A stretch of 64,000 nt of DNA from Dactylorhiza incarnata (lineage: Eukaryota; Streptophyta; Magnoliopsida; Asparagales; Orchidaceae), in assembly GCA_033032865.1 (NCBI GenBank), contig JAWHQI010000277.1, positions 1,520,501-1,584,500 on the forward strand, given 5' to 3'. Position 1 is the first letter of the stretch, and each line of letters starts with the position of its first letter. This document shows positions 23,120 to 29,606 of this stretch, in pieces. The notes under the pieces were generated by a model. That model saw only the letters and a list, made by a program, of their open reading frames with translations, did not search any database and was not told the DNA's origin. The position numbers were made by a program, and so were the translations under genes.

Positions 23120-25007
23120 CGGTGAAAGATGTATGATGAGAAGTGAAAATTAACAATTTCAATTTCCCTCTCTGTATATGTAATATGTATATTGTTATGC
23201 ATATATATAAAATACTCTTGATTAGTAATTGAAAAATGCTTTGTAATAATAGTGGATTTTATTTGTATCAGCTCGAAAGTCTACTCAAAATCAATTATTT
23301 TTTTAATTAAATTTTAGCCCTAGGTTTGTTCAGTCATTCAATGGAGCAAAGTTTGTGTAACTGAAATCGTCCTGCAAATTTCATTGTATTGCTGTGTAGG
23401 TTGACATATTTGCTCAGCTCCAGAATGCAAGTGAGGCGTTTCGAACATACATCAGAGAAGGACTGACCCAGGTCACATAATTAACTCCTCTCTTGTAACG
23501 ATTTCCATAATTTTTGTAGCATGATTTTTTTATTTATTTGGATTCCTCCTCCCGTCATCAGATGGAAAAGAATGCGGCGACTGGAAGGTTGCCATCTAGC
23601 CTCCCAATCCCGACTCCGCCTCCATTATCTATGAATGTTTCGTCCCCAAAATTCGGTGCACATTCTCCTGTCCACACCAAATCAATCGCTGTAAAACCTG
23701 ATAACAATTCTGGTTTTCCTGTCTCGTATGGAGAGGACGACGTTACTGCTGCCGCGTTCAAAAGTAATAGCAATTTGGGAGACGATCAAATCTCTCGATT
23801 TTCTTCGGGTAATGCTCCCTTTTCTCATTGAATGAACTCATGCACAAGTCTTATGAATTTATCTTGAATATCTAAAATCAATTGAAAATTGCACCGTCTT
23901 TTTGCTCAGATTGATGTAAACGAGTCAAGCGCTGCTCAGATCAAGCTTAAATTATGTCGTGCTTTTGTTTGATCGAGTTAGCTCAAGATCATATTGAAAT
24001 GTATATATATATATATAGGGCCATTTACCGGGACCTCCCCTCTAACTTTGCTAAATTACCGAGAGCACCCCTCTTAGTTTCGAAATTACAAAAACCTCCC
24101 CTTAAGTTTTCATTTCATTACAAAAACCTCCCCTGAAGTTTTCATTTCATAACATCCATGCACAAAAATACCCCCCCCCCCCCCGGTGAACAGTGTCCAG
24201 GGGGGTATTTTTGTTCATGGATGTAATGCAATGAAAACTTAAGGGGAGGTTTTTGTAATGCAATGAAAACTTAAGGGGAGATTTTTGTAATTTCGAAACT
24301 AAGAGGGGTGCTCTCAGTAATTATGCTAACTTACAGGGGAGGTTTGGGTAATTATTTCTATATATATATATATAGATATATATTACATAGACACACACAT
24401 ATATAGATATATATTACACACACACACATATATAGATATATATTACATACACACACACATATTACATACACACACATACCTTACTCACACACACGCACAT
24501 ATATAGATATATATTACATACACACATATTACAATACACACACATACCTTACACACCCACACACACACACACATATCTCACAAACTTATATATCTTACAC
24601 ACACACACACACATATATATATGTTATTAAGAATTTTGACATCATATTATTTAAATGGTCATTTCATCTTTTGACATGGACTTCACACAAGTTTTTCCCG
24701 TTCTTTTCTCAAATCATCGCGCAAGCGCTAATGTTATTTGGATATCTTATTAAATACAGCTCCTGCGATATCAACGGGGACGCTGGATGCTATTAGAGAA
24801 CGGATGAAGAGCATTCAGGCAGCTGCGGCCGCCGGAAACCCCGAAGCTGTTGTCCGTCCATTGATAGCCGTGAATGGCAACATGCCTCACCTCGCCGAGC
24901 ATGCAGGCGGGGATCTTCCTGCTGTGCTCCCGATGGATGAGAAGGCGTTATCTGGACTCCAAGCTCGAATGGAAAGGCTAAAGAATGGGGCATTGGAGCC
25001 CCTTTAA
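1..25007 (+). CDS. MOR1: MOR1/GEM1 microtubule-associated protein (XMAP215 family), C-terminal 762 codons, 18 exons
   Basis: Host gene, partial at its 5' end. MOR1 binds tubulin through TOG domains and promotes microtubule growth in cortical arrays, spindle and phragmoplast (family knowledge). Exons: 1-90, 276-458, 548-659, 903-979, 1059-1138, 6182-6247, 6345-6471, 9355-9477, 9553-9630, 9714-9872, 9958-10116, 10211-10308, 10630-10786, 20967-21083, 21899-21994, 23400-23471, 23562-23808, 24760-25007. All introns are GT-AG, the exons sum to 2,289 nt, and the joined frame stays open to TAA at 25005-25007. The product matches plant MOR1 in order: end of TOG5, the WKYVGKLSDAQKSM segment, RPLDPSRWPSP, FKKIGDKQT, and the terminal LPMDEKALSGLQARMERL. 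Plant MOR1 is just under 2,000 residues, so about 40% is here. Introns of 5.0, 2.9 and 10.2 kb are inflated by transposons, yet no exon is damaged. Exon calls rest on splice signals and recalled family sequence; no transcript was available. Confidence 0.95.
1139..2729. other. Intron 5, left part: no gene seen
   Basis: AT-rich sequence at the start of the 5-kb intron. The only structure noted is an imperfect tandem duplication of about 55 bp at roughly 1755-1855, repeating a tatgaa.tctg and cattatatc pattern. Short open frames on both strands show no family match. Confidence 0.6.
2730..4065 (+). mobile_element. Degenerate gag-only LTR retrotransposon A1 in intron 5
   Basis: Broken gag remnant at about 2730-3725 followed directly by an LTR-like sequence. 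Reading fragments such as DMEGSTLHWLCWLRQ (3066-3110) resemble the Ty3/gypsy gag core. A decayed zinc-knuckle region at about 3590-3680 parallels element A2. A purine stretch GACGGGAAGAG sits before the LTR start TGATA at 3774. The LTR carries a TATA box (CTATATAAAG, about 3912) and the GGGGGAACCAACC block shared with the other LTRs of this family. No protease, reverse transcriptase or integrase is seen. The 5' LTR was not located and the right LTR edge (about 4065) is approximate. Same orientation as MOR1. Confidence 0.6.
4165..4560 (+). repeat. 5' LTR of A2 with internal duplication
   Basis: Matches the 3' LTR of A2 but is about 180 bp longer. The downstream part (GGATCTCTC to the GTATC end) is present twice, at about 4271-4398 and 4435-4560. 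The first copy ends GTGCGTATCG and the second GTGTATCA. This may be a tandem duplication, or an LTR end joined to a truncated second LTR. Confidence 0.6.
5838..6053 (+). repeat. 3' LTR of A2 (216 bp)
   Basis: Terminal inverted repeat TGATAC...GTATCA. TATA box CCTATATAAAG near 5907, followed by the GGATCTCTC..GGAGAG block. A short purine-rich segment precedes it. Confidence 0.7.
6182..6471 (+). CDS. MOR1: MOR1 exons 6-7
   Basis: Exons 6182-6247 and 6345-6471. They encode FDVAEQSGEVPF and then RENFAYADQH to DWREALDLILLGSPEQ, which match the linker after the TOG array in plant MOR1. The acceptor at 6180-6181 follows the 5,043-bp transposon-filled intron. The arginine codon is split over the 97-bp intron between the two exons. 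This linker is less conserved than its flanks, but AEQSG and the WxEALD...GSPEQ block fix the assignment. Confidence 0.92.
6472..7863. other. Intron 7, left part: no gene seen
   Basis: AT-rich intronic DNA between exon 7 and the foldback element. Short open frames on both strands match nothing recognised. Confidence 0.6.
7864..8126. mobile_element. Foldback element with TGTAAC termini (263 bp)
   Basis: Almost the whole element is an inverted repeat. The left arm begins TGTAACATCCCGGTCTAC, and the right arm read backwards begins TGTAACGCCCAGGTCTAC; the arms stay paired through the GTGGGTGCGCTA block. An inner pair, CTCATCACCAACT/AGTTGGTGATGAG, meets near 8040. Flanking bases CAAGA/TAAGA may be a decayed 5-bp target duplication. 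The left arm includes a segment (about 7978-8030) resembling tRNA-derived plant repeats (GGGGCTTGAACCCCAGACC). Most likely a MITE-like foldback transposon. Confidence 0.7.
8255..9140 (-). pseudogene. LINE remnant: zf-RVT and RNase H parts
   Basis: Minus-strand frames. The 8896-9135 frame has the plant LINE zinc-binding domain after reverse transcriptase (IRCLIWKLCLNRLP ... EEIEHIFITCP). Further along the minus strand (about 8540-8255) lies an RNase H-like stretch with LNFDGV and GVGWVIRDRGF. Frameshifts and stops separate the parts. The reverse transcriptase core is absent, so this is the 3' tail of an old L1-type element, antisense to MOR1 in intron 7. Confidence 0.75.
9355..10786 (+). CDS. 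MOR1: MOR1 exons 8-13: conserved plant C-terminal helical region
   Basis: Exons 9355-9477, 9553-9630, 9714-9872, 9958-10116, 10211-10308 and 10630-10786. They encode SVEGMKVVCHEL, SFSGASSRSCKYVLNTLMQ, LLLWLLDEKVP, SSFVVLISLLRPLDPSRWPS, FSDLVVKCLIKLTK, HVYLQELGMEEIRKRAGADD and HELVKLRGTAIKGHL, all in the order of plant MOR1. This helical region after the TOG domains is strongly conserved among land plants. Five of the six exons are in phase 0 at both ends or pair cleanly (98 + 157 nt). Introns are 75-321 bp. Confidence 0.95.
10843..11104 (+). repeat. 5' LTR of element B (262 bp)
   Basis: Starts TGTTACGCGTGC and ends GGTAACA. TATA box CCCTATATAAGG near 10927. Next to the end is TTGGTCCAACC, a possible primer-binding site that is not the initiator-Met type. 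The left target base block GAGTA (10838-10842) cannot be paired because the 3' LTR end is lost. Confidence 0.75.
11105..11547. other. Leader region of element B
   Basis: GC-rich, C/T-biased sequence. It is open in several frames because stops are rare, including a 174-aa frame from 11137 that runs into the copia LTR. No family match. Treated as the untranslated leader of element B rather than as a gene. Confidence 0.5.
11553..11693 (-). repeat. 3' LTR of the nested copia (141 bp)
   Basis: On the minus strand it starts TGAGATTAG next to the polypurine tract and ends CTGTTCA. No second copy is left on the right side. Confidence 0.65.
11739..12486 (-). pseudogene. Copia RNase H and end of reverse transcriptase
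   Basis: Frame 11739-12065 encodes copia RNase H (SSAEEEYRAM, FCDNKAAISIAHNP, RTKHVEVDRHFI). Frame 12166-12486 encodes the preceding segment (PVNTPMEANHG, GKLIYLSHTSPDI, HAPRIIHHETA). They are separated by a frame break at about 12066-12165. Confidence 0.85.
12493..13188 (-). pseudogene. Copia reverse transcriptase core
   Basis: A 231-aa frame with WDVSPLPPDKKVIGSRWVF, LHQLDVKNVFLHGELDEEVY, SLYDLKQSPRAWVGRF and the catalytic box VLIVYVDDIVITG. The usual Y of the RARLVAQG-type box is changed (YKTHMVTQGYTQ), one sign of decay. Stops separate it from the downstream part. Confidence 0.87.
13402..14671 (-). pseudogene. Copia pre-integrase and integrase fragments
   Basis: Frame 14423-14671 carries the pre-integrase box RRWHLRLGHPSSVYLRKL. 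Frame 13676-14242 carries the integrase core with RNDNGGEYDD, QNGAAERKNWHLLDVARC and PKSYWGDVL. Frame 13402-13890 continues through GYSTTKGCRCYHPPSRR into a Pro/Ser-rich linker. The first catalytic Asp region (about 14245-14420) is broken by frameshifts. Confidence 0.8.
15310..15386 (-). other. tRNA-like segment (A and B boxes) inside the MITE
   Basis: On the minus strand TGACCTAGTGG (15383-15373) fits a pol III A box and GGTTCGAATCCCG (15339-15327) fits a B box with T-arm. Spacing of about 34 bp is near that of tRNA genes. A full cloverleaf with acceptor stem is not convincing, so this is more likely SINE- or tRNA-derived than a working tRNA gene. Confidence 0.55.
15457..15600. repeat. 24-bp AT-rich tandem repeat, about 5.5 copies
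   Basis: Unit catatgcatataaatataa plus four or five bases, repeated with few changes. It lies inside the MITE and creates a false minus-strand frame rich in Tyr/Leu/Ala. Confidence 0.85.
16650..16967 (+). pseudogene. Zinc-knuckle end of gag of element B
   Basis: Reads KGLCYRCKQPYSPTHDCPVK with a Cx2C...HxC-type knuckle like that of Ty3/gypsy gag, then an acidic tail (DDMDEIITADFDALM). It ends just before the purine stretch and the 3' LTR at 16968. Related to the broken knuckles of A1 and A2. Confidence 0.7.
16968..17037 (+). repeat. 3' LTR of element B, first part
   Basis: Starts TGTTACGCGCGC and matches 10843-10912 closely. It is cut at 17037 by insertion of element C and resumes at about 19876. 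Confidence 0.8.
17038..17369 (+). repeat. 5' LTR of element C (332 bp)
   Basis: TGTTATG...CATAACA ends. It contains paired CCGGTTCAGCC palindromic blocks at about 17129 and 17178, a TATA-like CATAAATACC near 17224, and the leader-like CCCTAACCCTAATC. Confidence 0.93.
17372..17385 (+). promoter_or_regulatory. Primer-binding site of element C
   Basis: TGGTATCAGAGG lies 2 bases after the LTR and is complementary to the 3' end of plant initiator-Met tRNA. Confidence 0.88.
17399..19130 (+). pseudogene. Gag-protease polyprotein of element C (one frameshift)
   Basis: ATG at 17399 (CCATGG) opens a frame with a coiled-coil-like start (TRTEAENARLATIEE). It leaves frame at the run of eight A's near 17511-17518, and the downstream frame continues from about 17520 to TAG at 19128-19130. 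In order: Gly/Pro-rich linker, Ty3/gypsy gag core (LTRMNFPKFKDGDALEWVQK ... EYRTEFERLANRV, about 18194-18520), zinc knuckle CFNCDEKYTRGHAC (about 18796-18838), and protease start with LMDSGSTHNFI (about 19012-19045). The gag core is complete in length and motifs. A one-base homopolymer change is the only break in gag. Confidence 0.9.
19131..19543 (+). pseudogene. Rest of retropepsin-like protease of element C, then polypurine tract
   Basis: In the same frame after the TAG at 19128 the reading continues with GVELQIQGYTGHIDVYLLPI and GSDMVLGVPWLRQL, the second half of the gypsy protease fold. The TAG replaces a residue just before the flap region. After the linker AIAALLQEPHALRLQ the frame meets the polypurine tract at 19530-19543. 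Confidence 0.85.
19544..19875 (+). repeat. 3' LTR of element C (332 bp)
   Basis: Same length as the 5' LTR and nearly identical. Starts TGTTACGCCGGG and ends CATAACA. Confidence 0.93.
19876..19998 (+). repeat. 3' LTR of element B, second part (truncated)
   Basis: Continues the LTR after element C: TGTGTGCCCCCTCCCTATAT, the GGGAGTTAGGTTTTATC block and the GGAGAGGGGCTTCTAGGAGG block match 10912-11030. Similarity stops at about 19998. A GAGTATAC...GGTAAC trace near 20052-20080 may be the scrambled end. Confidence 0.75.
19999..20966. other. Right end of intron 13: no gene seen
   Basis: Mixed sequence after the truncated LTR, probably partly original intron. Short open frames near 20010-20337 on both strands have no family match. 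Confidence 0.55.
20967..21083 (+). CDS. MOR1: MOR1 exon 14
   Basis: A 117-nt phase-0 exon encoding TLAAARMLTPTGPIGQTHWG and a Ser/Thr-rich tail. It lies after the 10,180-bp intron 13. The acceptor TTTCAG at 20961-20966 follows a T-rich tract. The donor is AAG|GTTCC. The match to plant MOR1 (LAAARML...GP.GQTHW) is clear. Confidence 0.93.
21084..21898. other. Intron 14: no gene seen
   Basis: A short direct repeat of GTCGACGATGCATCAA near 21708-21750 is the only structure noted. An 84-aa frame at 21175 starts at a non-ATG codon and matches nothing recognised. Confidence 0.55.
21899..21994 (+). CDS. MOR1: MOR1 exon 15
   Basis: A 96-nt phase-0 exon encoding QELAAVFKKIGDKQTCTIGL and ELYRITQLCPK. 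It belongs to the small C-terminal module conserved in plant MOR1. Flanking signals are AACAG at the acceptor and AAG|GTAAG at the donor. Confidence 0.94.
22310..22570. repeat. CA-rich region with (AC)n(GC)n microsatellite
   Basis: Loose ACACAC-rich DNA from about 22310 becomes a pure AC run at about 22484-22553, then GC to about 22567. It produces a meaningless Thr/His frame. Confidence 0.95.
22640..22925. repeat. Imperfect direct duplication in intron 15
   Basis: The AT-rich string aacaattactaacaactga followed by ...caatttacaaacaactaaca occurs at about 22655-22795 and again at 22840-22920. Confidence 0.65.
23093..23119. repeat. T-run then G-run
   Basis: About 9 T's followed by about 20 G's. 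Runs of this length are common sequencing trouble spots, so the exact length is unsure. Confidence 0.8.
23400..23808 (+). CDS. MOR1: MOR1 exons 16-17
   Basis: Exon 23400-23471 encodes VDIFAQLQNASEAFRTYIR and EGLTQ, completing the C-terminal helical module. Exon 23562-23808 starts MEKNAATGRLPSSLP and runs into a Pro/Ser-rich disordered segment that varies between species. Exon 17 ends in phase 1, and the glycine/alanine junction codon is completed at 24760. Confidence 0.92.
24018..24359. mobile_element. Foldback MITE in intron 17 (342 bp)
   Basis: Two arms of roughly 155 bp form a near-perfect inverted repeat around a C-run and short loop (about 24171-24200). The left arm reads ACCTCCCCTCTAA..., AGAGCACCCCTCTTAGTTTC, ACAAAAACCTCCCC. 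The right arm carries the complements in mirror order. The outermost bases are less well paired. Flanks on both sides are (TA)n, so the insertion target was TA-rich and no unique target duplication can be read. The aaaacctcccct unit also occurs twice per arm. Confidence 0.85.
24360..24625. repeat. TA/CA microsatellite cluster
   Basis: Alternating (TA)n, atatatagatatatattaca and (CA)n blocks, repeated several times up to about 24625, just left of the last MOR1 exon. Confidence 0.9.
24760..25007 (+). CDS. MOR1: MOR1 last coding exon, C-terminus and stop
   Basis: Encodes APAISTGTLDAIRERMKSIQ, a variable Ala/Pro segment, and the conserved C-terminal tail VLPMDEKALSGLQARMERLK. TAA lies at 25005-25007. 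The T-rich intron end and AATACAG acceptor set the start. GTLDAIRERMK and the MDEKALSGL motif are hallmarks of the plant MOR1 C-terminus. Confidence 0.95.
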
Positions 25008-25440
25008 CTTTGAAAATGCCTTATTTTTTCTTAAAAATATTTTTGTCCTAATTTTTTTTTACCTAGGGATTTATATTCATGTATAGTAAAAATAGAAAAA
25101 CAAGAGGTTTCTGGAATCCTTCGTGCTTTAGTAATGATGTTTCAGAGGTCTGATGACCAGCCGGTGGAAATTCTCATCCGCTGAAGACAGATGGATGAAT
25201 AGTTTATGTTAGAGATTATTTCTGTGAGCCAGCGTATTAGTAACTTGTGAGTAGACTAGGAGAGTATTAGTTTACAGTATCTTCCATTACTTTTCCTAGG
25301 GAGAGTATTAGTTTTAGATTGCTAACCTTTCTTTAGCCGGTTCTTGGCTCCATTTTTCCAGAGCAGAGGCTGCCGAAACAGCGATTCCGATACTAAAAGC
25401 ACCGAGTAATCAGTGTTGCGATTTATTTCACTTGATGGTG
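25008..25440 (+). other. MOR1 3' UTR and immediate downstream flank
   Basis: T-rich sequence follows the stop. No clean AATAAA was found, so the polyadenylation point is not set. No repeats are recognised until the LINE at about 25470. Confidence 0.5.
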
Positions 25441-25469
25441 TCCAAGATATTTCCCGAACTTAGTGCTTT

Positions 25470-26045
25470 AATTATCTGGGATCGATAATTCAGAAAGATG
25501 GAGGTGTAGATAAAGATGTGATACATAGAATCCAAGCAGGTTGGTTGAAGCGGAGAGGCGCGTCTGAGATCTTATGTGATCATAAAGTACCATTAAAACT
25601 TTAAGGCAAGTTTTATCGTATTGCAATTAGACTAGCAATGCTCTGTGGTTCTGAGTGTTGTGGAGTGAATGGTGTACATGAGCAAAAAATGGGAGGTGCG
25701 GAGATGATAATGCTTAGGTGGATGTGTGGTCACACGAGACTGGATAAAATTAGAAATGAATGTATCAGGGATAAGACAGGAGTGGCGACAATTGTAGAGA
25801 AGATGCGAGAAGCTTGTTTAAGATGGTTCAGACATGTACATAGGAGACCATTAGAGGCACATGTTAGGCCATGTGAGAGTTTAGTCACTAGACATGTTAA
25901 ACGGGTGAGGGGTTGACAAAAAAGACTTGGAATGAAACTATAAGGAAAGACATGATGTACTTAGGCATTAGTGAGACTATAATTAAAGATCAGGCGCAAT
26001 GGCAACAGAGGATCCATATAGCCGACCTGAGCTGAGCTATGATAA
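25470..26045 (+). pseudogene. LINE reverse transcriptase tail
   Basis: Reads [20 protein letters not shown], then after a stop and frame change MLCGSECCGV...MIMLRWMCGHTRLDKIRN, ACLRWFRHVHRRP, and a broken end near WQQRIHIADL-like sequence. This is the C-terminal part of a common plant non-LTR retrotransposon reverse transcriptase. Catalytic motifs lie upstream and are absent. It sits about 450 bp downstream of MOR1 in the same orientation. Confidence 0.8.
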
Positions 26046-26995
26046 CTTTCTGTGTGTGCCCTGATCTGAGATACAATAACTTACTTTATTACTTGTTAGT
26101 GGTATACTATCGTGGATCTTTCTGCAGGATTTGCAACATACTCTCACCTTGTGTCAGGCATCTCATATGACTTATGCTTACCCAAGAGAGTATCAATGGA
26201 TGTTTTCTTTTGACATATTGACTCTCCTATAGCCCAAATCCTTAAATCCTAAGAGCTTGAGAAGTACATCAGTAGTTTGTCATTATTTTTGTAGTTAAAA
26301 CATCCTTATCCAGGTTCCTCGTTCACTAACTATGAGGATGAATATTACGACCCCTCTTGAAATTTTCATACTGCGTGATAAGAGAGATCTATTATTGTTT
26401 ATTTCATATATATGCACTCCCTTCTATAATTCTTATTAGAGAGTTACATATTTCCTTAGAAGATTTGCAATCTACCACTCTCTGGTAGATGTGATATGTC
26501 ATAGTTGACACTGATGTTTATAGTCTTGACATCACAAAATATTGCATTCTTGTCCCCTTCACTCGAGTATTCTTTGGACGAGGAATTATTTTCCATTGAA
26601 ACTTATCTTTATGAGTATATATGGACCTGTGAAAATAGATTCAAAAATATCATTATCAATAGAATTCATATATAATCTAATTCTGGACATCTATAGTGTA
26701 AACTTCTCCAAGTTGCACGTGGGGGTCTAGTAGTGGAACAATCTCTGATTTGTGAGGTATTCATGATTTAAGGAGTATTAAGATTAATAATTTCAATGGA
26801 GTAAGGATCGTGGTTAGCTTATTAACTTATCTCTTATACAAATTAAAAGCGTAAAATAAGTTAAGAATATTAACCCAGATTACTCTACAGGGGGCATGAA
26901 AAAACTATATACATTAAATCTAAACTTAAACACAAACAAGATCCACATAATCATATATTAAAGCAGTATTGTTACAGGTAACTTAGTACTCCCAC
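26046..26995. other. Intergenic AT-rich DNA: no gene seen
   Basis: No convincing frame on either strand and no terminal repeats recognised. Confidence 0.6.
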
Positions 26996-27713
26996 TGTTG
27001 AACCCAGAAATCACGGTTCAACGAGCAGTTTGGACCAAGGGTGTAGCTTGCACTTAATTCTCCTAAGTCAAGTCACTAGGCCAGACTCTCAGGACAAGGA
27101 ACCTCACTCTTTTATGGTGGAAAACTAGAATAGACCCTCGAGCTGCAGCAAGGAGGTCCCGCCACACACTCAGAAGATCTTAGAGAGCTGCCCCTCCTAA
27201 GACAAGAGCTGAGTCAGACACCTTGGAGAGTGCTAGAGAGTTCCTATCCACACACCCGGAAACCACAGTGAGCAGTAATCCTAAACTCCCTAACCAACCA
27301 AAGCTAGCCAAAGGAGAGAGAAGCAAGTGAGAGCTCCTCTCCAAAGGTGCCCTTGGAGATCTATTTATAGTTTTCTCAAAACGGTCTGCGGCTAGTTGAA
27401 CCTCACCTCTTGGTTTCACTAAAAACATCCCAAATTGGTCTGCCAGCAGCGGAATCCCGTTGTTTGGAATGGCTAAATGCAGGCCAAAATGAGGTTTCCT
27501 GAAAAAAAAAAGGCCGCAAAGTAGACAGGAGAGTCCATGCTATTCTACGCCTGCTCGCCAGGCCGCGGCGAGTAGACGGTGAGACTGGGACTCGTCACTC
27601 GCACCGAGTTGGGGGCGAGTGCAAGGTGGTTTGCCCCACTAGCCAAAGTCCAGTCTCGCTCTCGATCGCTTGATGGCTTGGTGGGTCCACTCGATAAACA
27701 CGGGATATACACA
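26996..27713 (-). repeat. 3' LTR of the Tat element (about 718 bp)
   Basis: On the minus strand it starts TGTGTATATCCCG next to the polypurine tract and ends GGGTTCAACA. A TATA box CTATAAATAG lies on the minus strand near 27370. Only one copy is present, so edges rest on TG...CA and the polypurine tract. Confidence 0.65.
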
Positions 27714-27822
27714 ATCCCCACTCTTTGCGAGTTTGCCTCAAGCTCGGAAAGATAGTTCAACCCCGAGTGCTTGGAGAGTGCCTCGATTTTGGAGAGAATC
27801 TTGTAGTGGGTCCTAACAGGGG

Positions 27823-27831
27823 CTATAAATA
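27823..27831 (+). promoter_or_regulatory. TATA box of antisense unit 1
   Basis: CTATAAATA, about 82 bp before the ATG at 27906. A C-run of about 23 bases (27841-27863) lies between them. Confidence 0.6.
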
Positions 27832-27905
27832 CTAGGAGGGACCCCCCCCCCCCCCCCCCCCCCAAACCCATTTTCTCCTATTTCGTTGTCCCTTGATTGA
27901 CCAAC

Positions 27906-29174
27906 ATGCCTCTCTCCCAAGAGCTCCAAGCTCGCCTTGCCGCTGCTAAGAAAAAGATCGAAGCGACTTCTGTCGGATTGCTGGGACTCATCACCGAACA
28001 CTCCTCGCGGCCTACGTCGAGGCGCGTAGAAAAGCGTGTCGCCAAGAAAGCGGGGCGAGAGTCCATGGGGGAGGGAATGACCTTGACCGGGCTCCAATCA
28101 CAACCCAAGTTTAGCTTAGGCCACGAGGTCTTAGAACAGGTGCGAACCTTTCCCTTAATTTACTCGCCTATAAATTTCACGAGGTTACGCCAATCTTGAG
28201 CCATGGGTTTCGCAGATCAATATTGCCACGGAGTGCGGTGCGGGCGATCAGTTGGTCGGCGAGCAGAAGGGAGCGAGCAATCAGGCTGACCCTGACACCC
28301 GCCTCGTTCCTAGTAAGCGAGCATTATTCTTCATCGCATTCGACTCGCGCCTCGTGGGAATAACTAACTGTATTTACCCTCATAGTACTCAAATATATCG
28401 ATCTCGCGCCGACCCCTCCGCGGCAGAAGTCACCTACTCGAGACCTGACCCAGGAGTTTGTCAAAACAATCCTCGCCCCTGCGAGCGTTGCTGCTGGCGT
28501 CTCTGTGATCCATGAAGCGCGGGGTCCTGACAAGGCTCCCTTGCGACCGGGTTCGGGGACGTCCCTGGTGCTTCCTACCTCATGCCCCTTATGCGGGAGG
28601 CCGAGCATCCTCACCTGTTAAGACCGCGAGCCCACCCCGCTCCGCGAGGGGAAGGCTGTTGCAGACTCGCTCAGTAAGGGACTTCATTCACGCCTCTTCA
28701 TTTTTCGACTCAGCGCTAACCTTTCGCCTTTCTCCAGATGCTGACGCCCTAAAATCTGACGAGTCCGATTACGCAATACTCTACTCGGCACCTCCTTCTC
28801 CCGACATGATCGATGAGTACCTAGGAGACCCCTCCAATGTTGCTGAAATGAAGAGTCGACTGACAGGCATCATGTGGAAGCACAAGTATATGCTTCGCGA
28901 GCTCCAGGAGGAGAGGGATTCGGTGGACAAAGACCCCTTACCCCGCATCCTCGCTCTGGAACGACGAATGGAAGCCCTTGAGGGAGACTTCACTCTGCTC
29001 ACAGAAGAGGTGCAACGACTCGCAGGGGGCGTCGCGGCGTCGTTAGAGGACCACTTTAGGCGATTCGACGAGTGCGTGCTCGCCCTTCTACAGGAGATCG
29101 TCGCGACCCGTTTGTATGCCCTTGTGAGACGAGGTTCAAGAATGCGGATGAGCGGCCGGGGTCCCCAGAGGTGA
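27906..29174 (+). CDS. Antisense spliced gene of the Tat element, predicted 332 aa
   Basis: Function unknown. Four exons fit: 27906-28139, 28216-28312, 28386-28616, 28738-29174. All three introns (76, 73, 121 bp) are GT-AG and phases match, giving 999 nt with TGA at the end. Exon 1 starts MPLSQELQARLAAAKKKIEA, a basic helical start. Exon 3 includes RDLTQEFVKTILAPASVAAG. Exon 4 is acidic then helical (RRMEALEGDFTLLTEEVQRL) and suggests a coiled coil. Without splicing the region is broken into several frames. A TATA box sits upstream at 27823. The unit runs opposite to the element's integrase, as in aORF-bearing Tat elements. Splice sites are inferred, not observed. Confidence 0.6.
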
Positions 29175-29497
29175 AATCAGTCGTGCCTCCGACCCACTCG
29201 CATTCAAGTCTCTTTTTTGAAATCGACACGCTATTATTTTTTTTTGTTGTATGAACATTATTATTTCCCGTTATGTTTAAACCCCGCCTCACAGGAGTTT
29301 ATGTTTTTCTCTTCATTTGGCATGGCTCGCATGTTGTGTTACTTTTATCATTATCCGATGTTGAGATTTGCAGAATAAAAGCTCTCGCGCTTGCTCGTCA
29401 AGATTGGGCTAAGGAGTCTTCGTGTGCGGGTAAGGGCGAGTGGGTGTGGGGTGAGTAGGTCGCGTCAATAATCGCGAGACCTCCCTCACCCCTTTTT

Positions 29498-29506
29498 CTA
29501 TAAATA
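29498..29506 (+). promoter_or_regulatory. TATA box of antisense unit 2
   Basis: CTATAAATA followed by a C-run and a CT-rich leader, about 108 bp before ATG 29607. Same layout as the TATA box at 27823. Confidence 0.6.
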
Positions 29507-29606
29507 CCCCCCCCCCCTTATTTCCGTACTCACCTACCGCTTTAATTGCCCCCTTGCTCTTCTTGTCCCTTCGACTCGCTCATCCTACTCGTCAATCCCT
29601 CTGAAG

